Made by a program: the position numbers and the translations under genes. Shown here piece by piece: positions 15,482 to 23,018 of a stretch of 64,000 nt of DNA. The notes under the pieces are model-generated. The model was given only the letters and a program-made list of their open reading frames with translations, was not told the origin of the DNA and ran no database searches. Origin of the DNA: CAVTJL01 sp963735065 (GTDB lineage Bacteria > Pseudomonadota > Alphaproteobacteria > Geminicoccales > Geminicoccaceae); NCBI GenBank assembly GCA_963735065.1, contig CAVTJL010000004.1, forward strand, positions 1,054,001 through 1,118,000. The letters run 5' to 3'. The stretch's first letter is position 1, and the number at the start of each line of letters is the position of its first letter.

Positions 15482-17371
15482 ATGTCGGATCACCTCGCCA
15501 CCATCGAAGCCGAGACGGTCGGGGAGACGCTCACCGGCGCCGCGCTGATCCGCTCGCTCGTCGTGCGGTTGCCGAACGAGCCCGGCGTCTACCGCATGCT
15601 CGATGAGCGCGGCGAGATCATCTACGTCGGCAAGGCCAAGTCGCTGAAGAAGCGCGTGGCCGCCTACGCCAAGCCGCAGGCCCTCACCACGCGCCTCCTG
15701 CGCATGGTGGCGCTCACGCGGTCGATGGAGTTCGTCACGACCGGCAGCGAGGTCGAGGCGCTGCTCCTCGAGGCGAACCTCATCAAGCGGCACAGGCCGA
15801 CCTTCAACATCGTCCTCCGGGACGACAAGAGCTTTCCCTATCTCTATCTCCGCCACGATCACGCCTGGCCCATGGTCGGCAAGCAGCGCGGCGCCAAGCG
15901 TGAGGGCCGGGAATATTTCGGCCCCTTCGCCTCGGCCGGCGCGGTCAACGAGACGCTGAACGCGCTCCTTCGGGCATTCCCGCTAAGGAGCTGCTCCGAC
16001 AGCATCTTCGAGAGCCGAAGCCGCCCCTGCCTGCAGTACCAGATCAAGCGCTGCACGGCGCCCTGCGTCGGCCGCATCGAGCCCGACGACTATGCGCGGC
16101 TGGTGGCCGAGGTGCGGGCGTTCCTGACCGGGCGGTCGAGCGATATCCAAGAGCAGCTCAAGACGCAGATGGCGGCGGCCTCGGATCGGCTGGACTTCGA
16201 GACCGCGGCCACCCTGCGCGATCGGCTGAAGGCCCTGGCCCACATCCAAAGCCGGCAGGGAATCAACACCTCGGCCGTGTCAGACGCAGACGTGGTGGCC
16301 GCGCACGGCGCCGGAGGGCAGGTCTGCGTGCAGGTGTTCTTCTATCGGGGCGGCCGGAACTACGGCAATCGCGCCTACTACCCGGCGCACACCAAGGACA
16401 GCGAGCTGGCCGAGATCGTGCAGGCTTTCGTCGCCCAGTTCTACAGCGAGCGCCAGCCGGCGCCGCTCGTGCTTCTGGCCGAGCCCCTGGCCGAGCAGAC
16501 CCTCCTCGCCGAGGCGCTGACCGTGCGCGCCGAGCGCAAGGTCGAGATCGCGGTGCCACAGCGCGGCGAGAAGAAGCAGCTCGTCGAGATAGCGCTCGCC
16601 AACGCGAAGCAGGCTCTGGCCCTGCGGCTGGCCGACACGACCGCTCAGGCGGCGTTGCTCGAGGACCTGGCCGATCGGCTGGGCCTCGACCAGGTGCCAT
16701 CCCGGATCGAGGTCTACGACAACAGCCACATCCAGGGCCGGGACGCCGTGGGCTCCTTCATCGTCTCGGGGCCGGAGGGCTTTGAGCGGAAGAGCTACCG
16801 CACGTTCACCATCCGGGGAACGGAAACCGAGCCCGGCGACGACTTCGGGATGATGCGCGAGGTCCTGGGTCGCCGGCTGGGCCGGCTCGCCAAGGAGGAT
16901 CCCGAGCGTCGCTCGGGCAGCTGGCCCGATCTCCTCGTGGTCGACGGCGGCGCGGGGCAGCTTGCGGTGGCGGCCGGCGTGCTCGACGAGCTTGGGATCG
17001 AGGACGTCGGGCTGTTGGGGGTTGCCAAGGGGCCGGACCGGAATGCCGGGCGCGAGCGCTTCTTCATGCGCGGCCGGGAGCCCTTCACCCTGGACCCGCG
17101 AGACCCCGTTCTGTACTTTGTCCAGCGGCTGCGTGACGAGGCGCATCGGTTTGCGATCACGACACACCGGGGCCGACGGTCGAAGGCGATCGGCCGGTCG
17201 GTGCTGGATCAGGTTCCCGGCATCGGATCCAAGCGGAAGCGGGCGCTGCTGGACCATTTCGGCTCGGCTCGGGGCGTCGCGCAGGCGGGTCTGTTGGATC
17301 TCGAGCAGGTTCCGGGGATCAACAAGGCTGTCGCAAAGGCTATCCACGACCATTTCCACGAGAGTGGCTGA
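15482..17371 (+). CDS. uvrC: Excinuclease ABC subunit C
   Basis: UvrC makes both cuts on the damaged strand during nucleotide excision repair. It has 629 residues, a normal length. The N-terminal GIY-YIG nuclease domain reads EPGVYRMLDERGEIIYVGKAKSLKKRVAAY (residues about 33-62, quoted in part). A UVR motif for UvrB contact lies at about residues 220-250 (LKTQMAAASDRLDFETAATL). The RNase H-like nuclease domain has VYDNSHIQGRDAVGSF and DLLVVDGGAGQL, with the catalytic Asp residues. Two helix-hairpin-helix units close the protein (VPGIGSKRKRALLDHFGS and VPGINKAVAKAIHDHF). pgsA follows after 15 bases. Confidence 0.97.
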   Translation: MSDHLATIEAETVGETLTGAALIRSLVVRLPNEPGVYRMLDERGEIIYVGKAKSLKKRVAAYAKPQALTTRLLRMVALTRSMEFVTTGSEVEALLLEANLIKRHRPTFNIVLRDDKSFPYLYLRHDHAWPMVGKQRGAKREGREYFGPFASAGAVNETLNALLRAFPLRSCSDSIFESRSRPCLQYQIKRCTAPCVGRIEPDDYARLVAEVRAFLTGRSSDIQEQLKTQMAAASDRLDFETAATLRDRLKALAHIQSRQGINTSAVSDADVVAAHGAGGQVCVQVFFYRGGRNYGNRAYYPAHTKDSELAEIVQAFVAQFYSERQPAPLVLLAEPLAEQTLLAEALTVRAERKVEIAVPQRGEKKQLVEIALANAKQALALRLADTTAQAALLEDLADRLGLDQVPSRIEVYDNSHIQGRDAVGSFIVSGPEGFERKSYRTFTIRGTETEPGDDFGMMREVLGRRLGRLAKEDPERRSGSWPDLLVVDGGAGQLAVAAGVLDELGIEDVGLLGVAKGPDRNAGRERFFMRGREPFTLDPRDPVLYFVQRLRDEAHRFAITTHRGRRSKAIGRSVLDQVPGIGSKRKRALLDHFGSARGVAQAGLLDLEQVPGINKAVAKAIHDHFHESG

Positions 17372-17386
17372 ACGCACGGGCGCGCC

Positions 17387-17980
17387 ATGGTGCTGAGCAC
17401 CCCGAACATCGTGACGCTGGTCCGGGTGGCCTTGATCCCGGCAATGATCGTCTTCTTCTACGTGCCGGGCGAATGGCCCCGATGGCTTGCCTGCGCGATC
17501 TTCACCGTCGCCGCCACCACCGACTATCTCGACGGCTATCTGGCCCGCACCTGGCAGCAGCAATCGGCCTTCGGCCGCTGGCTCGATCCCGTGGCCGACA
17601 AGCTTCTCGTGGCCGCGGCCGTCCTCATGCTGGTCGGCTTCAACAGGGCCCCGATGCTGCCCTCGCTCGTGATCCTGCTCCGCGAGATCACCGTCTCCGG
17701 TCTGCGCGAGTACATGGCCGAGGTCAGCGTCGGCCTGCCGGTGAGCCGCCTCGCCAAGTGGAAGACGGCCGTGCAGATGGTCTCGATCGGCTTCCTGATC
17801 GTGGGCTCGGCGGGGCCGGAGTGGCTTCCGGTGGTGTGGATCGGCTGGGTGGGCTTGTGGATCGCGGCGATCCTCACCCTCGTCACCGGCTGGGACTATC
17901 TGCAGGCCGGGCTTCGCCACATGACCACGCCTGCTTCTGCGGCGATGCGCGGAGCCAAGGGCGCGTCGCCGACGCGCTAG
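17387..17980 (+). CDS. pgsA: CDP-diacylglycerol--glycerol-3-phosphate 3-phosphatidyltransferase
   Basis: PgsA makes phosphatidylglycerophosphate, the first committed step to phosphatidylglycerol and cardiolipin, in the inner membrane. The 197-residue protein shows the CDP-alcohol phosphotransferase signature as DYLDGYLARTWQQQSAFGRW then LDPVADK (residues about 45-71), matching DG-x2-AR-x8-G-x3-D-x3-D. Five or six transmembrane segments are spread over the sequence, and the N-terminus MVLSTPNIVTLVRVALIP is typical of PgsA. It lies 15 bases after uvrC and ten bases before moaD. The uvrC-pgsA-moaD-moaE order is common in alphaproteobacteria. Confidence 0.96.
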   Translation: MVLSTPNIVTLVRVALIPAMIVFFYVPGEWPRWLACAIFTVAATTDYLDGYLARTWQQQSAFGRWLDPVADKLLVAAAVLMLVGFNRAPMLPSLVILLREITVSGLREYMAEVSVGLPVSRLAKWKTAVQMVSIGFLIVGSAGPEWLPVVWIGWVGLWIAAILTLVTGWDYLQAGLRHMTTPASAAMRGAKGASPTR

Positions 17981-17990
17981 GAGCCCGTCC

Positions 17991-18242
17991 ATGAGAGTCC
18001 GCTACTTCGCCTGGCTCAGGCATCGGATCGGCAAGGCCGAGGAGACGGTCGAGCCGCCGCCCGAGGTCGCCTCCGTCCTGGCCCTCAAGGCATGGCTGGC
18101 CGAGCGCCATCCCGCCTTCAAGGAGGCCCTGGCCGCCAAGGGCGTGGTGCGCTGCGCCGTCAACCAGGAATACGTGCCGGACGATGCCCCGCTGGAGCCC
18201 GGCGACGAGGTGGCGTTCTTCCCGCCGGTGACCGGGGGCTGA
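17991..18242 (+). CDS. moaD: Molybdopterin synthase sulfur carrier subunit
   Basis: MoaD is the small ubiquitin-fold subunit of molybdopterin synthase. Its C-terminal glycine carries a thiocarboxylate that gives sulfur to precursor Z (cPMP). The 83-residue protein begins MRVRYFAWLRHRIGKAEE and ends in PPVTGG; the final Gly-Gly is the tail needed for function. DEVAFFPPV before the tail is the last beta strand. The gene is followed directly by moaE with no spacer (stop ends at 18242, moaE starts at 18243). Confidence 0.95.
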   Translation: MRVRYFAWLRHRIGKAEETVEPPPEVASVLALKAWLAERHPAFKEALAAKGVVRCAVNQEYVPDDAPLEPGDEVAFFPPVTGG

Positions 18243-18698
18243 ATGGTCCGCGTCCAGGCGGAGCCCTTCGATGTCGGCACCGAGCTCGGCACCTTCGCGC
18301 GCGGGCAGGCGTCGGCCGGCGGCATAGCGAGCTTCGCGGGCCTCGTGCGGGACGAGCACGAGGGTGCGCGGGTCACGGCGATGACCCTCGAGCACTACCC
18401 CGGCATGACCGAGCGGAAGCTCGAGGAGATCGAGGCCGAGGCGCGCCGTCGCTGGCCGCTCCTCGATTGCCTCGTCATCCACCGCTACGGCCGGATGCTG
18501 CCGGGCGAGCCCATCGTGCTCGTCGCCACGGCCTCGGCGCATCGGGCGGCGGCCCTCGAGGCATGCTCCTTCCTCATCGACTGGCTGAAGACGAAGGCGC
18601 CGTTCTGGAAGCTCGAGGAGACGCCCGAGGGCGAGCGCTGGGTCGACGCCCGCGCCAGCGACGACGCCGCGGCGGAGCGCTGGACGGCGGGTCCGTGA
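18243..18698 (+). CDS. moaE: Molybdopterin synthase catalytic subunit
   Basis: MoaE is the large subunit of molybdopterin synthase; it holds cPMP while MoaD delivers two sulfur atoms. It has 151 residues. Markers are GGIASFAGLVRDEHEGARV (about residues 22-40), MTLEHYPGMTERKLEEIEAE (about 43-62), VIHRYGRMLPGEPIVLVATA (about 79-98) and AHRAAALEACSFLIDWLKTKAPFWK (residues about 100-124, quoted in part), which includes the catalytic Lys in KTKAPFWK. The stop overlaps the next gene by four bases (GTGA). Confidence 0.96.
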   Translation: MVRVQAEPFDVGTELGTFARGQASAGGIASFAGLVRDEHEGARVTAMTLEHYPGMTERKLEEIEAEARRRWPLLDCLVIHRYGRMLPGEPIVLVATASAHRAAALEACSFLIDWLKTKAPFWKLEETPEGERWVDARASDDAAAERWTAGP

Positions 18699-19576
18699 GC
18701 ATCTTCCAGGGCGTCTTTCCCTATCTGGTCTCGCCGATCGACGCCGATGGCCGCGTCATGGACGACGTCCTGGCGCGGCTCGTGGACGATCTGATCGGGG
18801 CCGGCGTGCACGGACTGACGCCGCTCGGGTCCACCGGCGAGTTCGCCTATCTCTCCGCGGCGCAGAAGCTGCGCGTGGTCGAGGTCACGGTCGCGGCCTC
18901 GGCGGGCCGCGTGCCCGTGGTGGCCGGTGTGGCCGCCACCACGACGTCCGATGCCGTGGCCCAGGCACGGCGCATCGAAGCTGCCGGCGCGAACGGCATC
19001 CTGGCCGTGCTCGAGGCGTACTTCCCCGTCCCGACCGATGGCATCGTCGCCTATTTCCAAGCGATCGCGGAGGCGGTGGATCTTCCGGTCGTCCTCTACA
19101 CCAACCCCAGCTTCCAGCGCTCCGATCTGTCGCTCGAGGCGATCGAGCGCCTGGCCGAGGTGCCGAACATCGTCGGCATCAAGGATGCATCGACCAACAC
19201 CGGCCGGCTTCTGTCGATCATGAGCCGCGTGGGCGACCGGTTTGCGATCTTCGCCGCCTCGTCGCACATCCCGACGGCGGTCATGATGATCGGCGGCCAG
19301 GGCTGGATGGCCGGCCCCGCCTGCATCATCCCGCGGCAGAGTGTCCGGCTCTACGAGCTCTGCCATGCCGGCGACTGGATCGAGGCCATGGCGCTGCAGC
19401 GGCCGCTATGGGCGCTCAACCAGGCCTTCCAACGCCACAACCTCGCCGCCTGCATCAAGGGCGGCCTGATCCTCCAGGGCTACCCGGTCGGCGACCCTCT
19501 GCCCCCGCAGGCACCGCTCTCGCCCGCAGGGATCGAGGAGGTCCGCTCGGCTCTTTTGTCGGTGGGCGCGCTATGA
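18695..19576 (+). CDS. DapA-family (DHDPS/N-acetylneuraminate lyase) aldolase
   Basis: A 293-residue TIM-barrel class I aldolase of the dihydrodipicolinate synthase superfamily. GLTPLGSTGEFAYL (about residues 37-50) is the pyruvate carboxylate loop, VVLYTNPSFQRSDL (about 132-145) holds the Tyr proton relay, and the Schiff-base Lys is in IVGIKDASTNTGRL (about 158-171). The superfamily covers many substrates. The sequence differs enough from lysine-pathway DapA that I would not assign that role. The start is a GTG that overlaps the moaE stop by four bases, so it is likely co-transcribed with moaDE, although no known link to molybdopterin explains this. Confidence 0.85.
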   Translation: MSIFQGVFPYLVSPIDADGRVMDDVLARLVDDLIGAGVHGLTPLGSTGEFAYLSAAQKLRVVEVTVAASAGRVPVVAGVAATTTSDAVAQARRIEAAGANGILAVLEAYFPVPTDGIVAYFQAIAEAVDLPVVLYTNPSFQRSDLSLEAIERLAEVPNIVGIKDASTNTGRLLSIMSRVGDRFAIFAASSHIPTAVMMIGGQGWMAGPACIIPRQSVRLYELCHAGDWIEAMALQRPLWALNQAFQRHNLAACIKGGLILQGYPVGDPLPPQAPLSPAGIEEVRSALLSVGAL

Positions 19577-19605
19577 CGGCAAGAAAATCCCGCTGATAGA
19601 GGCCA

Positions 19606-20511
19606 TTAGACGGCGTTGTTGCACAGCTCCATGAGCCGACGGGTGCGCTCGGCACAGGCATCGATCTCGGCCCAGTAGCGGGGCGGCAGCTCGACGATCA
19701 TGACCGTGCCCGGCAGGAAGGGCTTGCCGGGAAGCAGCGTCTCGAAGGGGATGGCCCCCCAGCCCAGCGGCAGGTGCAGGTCGCCCATGCCGAAGGCCAC
19801 GCGCTCGGCGTCGCTGTAGAACTTCCGCACGGTCGTCGGCCGGCCGAAGGAATCGTGGAGATGCATGTGGCCGCTCACCGGGGCCATGGCATCGACGGCG
19901 TCGGCCAGACGGGCACCCTTGAAGCTCGTCATGATGAAGCTGTGGCTCACGTCGAGATTGCCCACGACATGCGGATGGTCGATCGCGCGCAGCTCACGGG
20001 CGAGGCGCATGGGATCGGGCGTGTAGGCCTCGCCGCTCTCGACGAAGAGGGTCTCGACGCCGATGCGGATGCCGAGCTTTGCCGCATGGTCGCCCATCTC
20101 GCGCAGGCAGTCCCGCTCGACCGCGTGCAGACGGTCGATCTCAGAGGCGGCACGCATGCGGATCAGGCCCGGATGCTGGACCATGAGCGAGCCGCCGACC
20201 GCGGCGGTGAGCTCGAGGCCGGCGCGGCAGACGGCCTTGTGATGCTCCAGATTCGCCTCGTCCATGAAGTTCACGGTGAGGGCACCGTGCGCGGTGTAGC
20301 GGAGATTGCGCCTGGCGCAGACGGTCTCGAGCCGCTGACGCATCTCGGGAATGATGCGGCCGCCCGCCACGAGATGGGCGTCGCGCAGCGAGAGCTCGAC
20401 GTGGGTGGCGCCGGTCTCCTCGATGCGGCCGAGCGCCCGGTCCAGGCCCGACAGGTCGGGCCGGTCGCCGATCGTGCAGAATCCGAAGCCGGCAATCCGC
20501 TCCACGCTCAC
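19606..20511 (-). CDS. Sugar phosphate isomerase/epimerase-like TIM-barrel protein
   Basis: About 301 residues of the xylose-isomerase-like (AP endonuclease 2) fold. Metal-ligand type strands are visible: HVELSLRDAHL (Glu, about residues 35-45), YTAHGALTVNF, GVETLFVESGEAYT (Glu), VGNLDVSHSF (Asp-x-x-His), GHMHLHDSFG (His/Asp) and MIVELPPRYW (Glu) near the end. These fit a divalent-metal isomerase, epimerase or sugar-lyase, but the substrate cannot be read from the sequence. The start is a GTG at 20511 or one at 20505; the open frame goes on upstream without similarity. It is downstream of the ccm operon on the same strand and convergent with the aldolase. Confidence 0.8.
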   Translation of the reverse strand: MSVERIAGFGFCTIGDRPDLSGLDRALGRIEETGATHVELSLRDAHLVAGGRIIPEMRQRLETVCARRNLRYTAHGALTVNFMDEANLEHHKAVCRAGLELTAAVGGSLMVQHPGLIRMRAASEIDRLHAVERDCLREMGDHAAKLGIRIGVETLFVESGEAYTPDPMRLARELRAIDHPHVVGNLDVSHSFIMTSFKGARLADAVDAMAPVSGHMHLHDSFGRPTTVRKFYSDAERVAFGMGDLHLPLGWGAIPFETLLPGKPFLPGTVMIVELPPRYWAEIDACAERTRRLMELCNNAV

Positions 20512-20578
20512 GAGCTTACTCCAATCGGTTGATCCGGCCCGAGCAGGCACCAGGCCGGCGACAGAATCATGACGGACC

Positions 20579-21961
20579 TCAGCTGCCGAGCGCGTCCAGC
20601 CGCGCCTTGACGGCCGCATAGTCCGGATGCGTCGGCCCGAGAAGCGCCAGCAGCTTTCGCCAATCGGCCTTGGCGTCGGCGACATCGCCCGTCTGCAGCG
20701 CACGGATGCCGAGATACCAGTAGGGCTCGGGATCGTCGGGCGCCAGGTCCTTGGCCCTGGCAAAGAGGTCGGCGGCCTTCGCGGGCACCGTCGGCAGCTT
20801 GGTCTTCGGATCGTCCGGCCCGACCAGCGAGCCTGCGTAGTCCTTGATCGTGGCGGGATCGTCGGGCGCCAACGCCAGCGCCTTCGCGTAGGCCTTCTCC
20901 GAGCCGGCCTGATCGCCCAGCACGAGCTTGGCACGGCCCAGGCGGCGCCAGCTCTCCGCATCACCACCGCTCGTCTCGAGCCGGGTCTCGAGGCTCTTCA
21001 CCATGCCCTCGATCGCCGTGCGCCGCTCTTCCGGCGACATGCTCTGGAAACGGGCGACGTCGGCCTGGCTCGGCCCGGCCGCCGGCTGCGTGCCGGGCGC
21101 CTTGGCCAGGATCTGGTCTGCATCGAGTCCCGCCGTCTTGGCCGACTGCCTGAGCGCGTCGGCCACGCGCTGGCGCCAGGGCGCGTCGGCGGGGCTCTTG
21201 GCGAGCAGGTCCTGCCAGATCTCGATGGCCTTGCGATCCTCGCCCGCCTGAGCCCTGGCGAGGCCCAGATAGTAGTTGGCCCGCGGATCCTCCGGGGCGC
21301 TGCTGCGGGCCTTGGCGAACAGCGCCTCGGCCTCGGGCGTGACGATGCCGCCCGCCTTGTCGACCAGCGCCTCACCCAGACCTGCCAGCACGTCGGGCGA
21401 GCTCGGCGCGAGCTGCGCCGCATGACGCAGCGCCACGATGGCGGCGTCGGGCTCGCCCAGGACCATGCGCGAGCGGCCGAGCATCAGCCAGCCCTGCAGG
21501 TCGTTCGGGTTGCTCTGCAGGCGCTGCTCCAGCCCCGCCACCATCGCCTGGATGTTCGGCTGGGCGGGCTCGGTCGAGGCTGCGCCCCGGTCGGCGAAGG
21601 GCTGATCGGGGGCGGTGGGCGAGCCCAAGGCCGCGTAGACGACCACGGCGAAGACGGGTAACGCCAGGATGGCGCCGGCGGCCGTCAGGCGGCCCCAGCT
21701 CGTGGAGACGGACATTCTGTCGCCGGACCTGCCGGCGGCGCGAAGGATACGCCGCTCGATCTCCCTGCGCGCCCCGGCGGCATCGGCCTCGGTCACCACG
21801 CCGCGGGCGACATCGCGGTCCAGCTCGGCCAGCTGGTCCTTGTAGACCGCGAGAGACAGCGCGCTCTCCGGGGTCTCGGGGCGGCGGCGCAGCAGGGGTA
21901 TCAAGAGCAGCGCCACGGCGACGACGATCATCGCCGTGATGCCGACGATGAGGCCGCTCAC
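20579..21961 (-). CDS. ccmI: Cytochrome c maturation protein CcmI (CycH)
   Basis: CcmI is the apocytochrome chaperone of system I cytochrome c maturation: it binds the C-terminus of apocytochromes and hands them to CcmF/H. The 460-residue protein has an N-terminal membrane part with two helices (about residues 3-23 and about 85-105) around a cytoplasmic loop containing YKDQLAELDRDVARGVVTEAD, the CcmI signature. A long periplasmic part follows, made of TPR-like repeats such as LQGWLMLGRSRMVLGEPDAA and AESWRRLGRAKLVLGDQAGS. The GTG start overlaps the ccmH stop by four bases. Confidence 0.93.
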   Translation of the reverse strand: MSGLIVGITAMIVVAVALLLIPLLRRRPETPESALSLAVYKDQLAELDRDVARGVVTEADAAGARREIERRILRAAGRSGDRMSVSTSWGRLTAAGAILALPVFAVVVYAALGSPTAPDQPFADRGAASTEPAQPNIQAMVAGLEQRLQSNPNDLQGWLMLGRSRMVLGEPDAAIVALRHAAQLAPSSPDVLAGLGEALVDKAGGIVTPEAEALFAKARSSAPEDPRANYYLGLARAQAGEDRKAIEIWQDLLAKSPADAPWRQRVADALRQSAKTAGLDADQILAKAPGTQPAAGPSQADVARFQSMSPEERRTAIEGMVKSLETRLETSGGDAESWRRLGRAKLVLGDQAGSEKAYAKALALAPDDPATIKDYAGSLVGPDDPKTKLPTVPAKAADLFARAKDLAPDDPEPYWYLGIRALQTGDVADAKADWRKLLALLGPTHPDYAAVKARLDALGS

Positions 21962-22431
21962 CTGCCCTGCTCCCGCCCCTCGTCGGTCAGAAGCTCGACC
22001 AGCCGCTCCTGCTCCGCTTCGCTGAGCTCGGGCTCCGCATCGGGGCTGCGGCGCCGCACGAAGGCGATGAGAAGGCCGCTGCCCAGGAGGAGCAGCAGGA
22101 GCGGCCCGAACCACAAGGCCCAGGTCGCCCCGTTGACCGGCGGCTTCAGCAGGATGAAGTCGCCATAGCGAGAGACCAGATAGCCAACGATCTCCTGATC
22201 CGTGCGTCCTTCCTCGATCTGCTGACGGACCAGGGTTCGGATGTCATGGGCCAGGGGCGCGTCCGAATCGTCGATGGATTGGTTCTGACAGACGAGGCAG
22301 CGAAGACCCTTCTCGAGATCACGAGCGCGGGCCTCGAGCTGAGGGTCGGGCAGCATCTCGTCGGGCGAGACCGCGGCGTGCGCCGGCAGCGTGGCGAACG
22401 CCACCATGAGCGCCAAAAGCAGCCATCTCAT
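21958..22431 (-). CDS. ccmH: Cytochrome c-type biogenesis protein CcmH (CycL)
   Basis: CcmH reduces the heme-binding cysteines of apocytochromes and works with CcmF and CcmI as heme lyase. It has 157 residues. A signal peptide (MRWLLLALMVAFATLPAHAA) leads to a three-helix domain with the redox motif LRCLVCQNQSIDDSDAPLA (about residues 40-58; Cys-x-x-Cys). ISxRYG-type sequence VGYLVSRYGDFILLKPPV follows, then one transmembrane helix at about residues 103-124 and a charged tail. It overlaps both neighbours by four bases. Confidence 0.95.
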   Translation of the reverse strand: MRWLLLALMVAFATLPAHAAVSPDEMLPDPQLEARARDLEKGLRCLVCQNQSIDDSDAPLAHDIRTLVRQQIEEGRTDQEIVGYLVSRYGDFILLKPPVNGATWALWFGPLLLLLLGSGLLIAFVRRRSPDAEPELSEAEQERLVELLTDEGREQGR

Positions 22432-23018
22432 CCGCGGAGCTTCGCCAGAATGGGCAGGATCTTGTCGTCGAAGTCCTGCGGCAGGAACGGGCCCACCTGC
22501 TTGTAGACGATGCGACCGCGCTTATCGACGATGAAGCTCTCGGGCACGCCGTAGACACCCCAGTCGATGGCGGTGCGGCCGCTGCTGTCGAGGCCGATGC
22601 GGGTGAACGGGTCGCCCAGCTCGTCGAGCCATGCCCGCACGTTGGCTGGCGGATCCTTGTACGCGATGCCCTGGACGGTGATTCCCTGGTCCTTCGCCAG
22701 CCGCTGGATCATGGGCGCCTCCAGCCGGCAGGGCACGCACCACGACGCGAAGAAGTTGACGATCATGACCTTGCCGCCGAGGTCCTTCGAGCTGAAGCCG
22801 TGGTCGTCCCGGCCCGGCAGGGGCGGCAGGTCGAAGGTCGGCGCCGGCTGGTCGATCAGCGGCGATGGCAGCCTGCTGGGATCCTGGGTCAGGCCGATGG
22901 CGAGGAAGACCACGGCGCCGGCAAAGACGACCGCCGGGATCAGGAACAGGAGGCGCCGTCGCGATCGAGGAGCGGCGGGCGCGGATGTGGCGGTATCGGC
23001 TGCTTTGGCGCTGCTCAT
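22428..23018 (-). CDS. ccmG: Thiol:disulfide interchange protein CcmG (DsbE)
   Basis: CcmG is a membrane-anchored periplasmic thioredoxin that keeps apocytochrome or CcmH cysteines reduced. It has 196 residues. A basic, Ala-rich N-terminus precedes one transmembrane anchor at about residues 21-43 (LLFLIPAVVFAGAVVFLAIG). The thioredoxin domain has NFFASWCVPCRLEAPM (about 92-107, WCxxC active site) and the cis-Pro loop YGVPESFIVD. The ATG at 23018 overlaps the ccmF stop by four bases. A longer frame to 23135 has no family support. Confidence 0.95.
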   Translation of the reverse strand: MSSAKAADTATSAPAAPRSRRRLLFLIPAVVFAGAVVFLAIGLTQDPSRLPSPLIDQPAPTFDLPPLPGRDDHGFSSKDLGGKVMIVNFFASWCVPCRLEAPMIQRLAKDQGITVQGIAYKDPPANVRAWLDELGDPFTRIGLDSSGRTAIDWGVYGVPESFIVDKRGRIVYKQVGPFLPQDFDDKILPILAKLRG

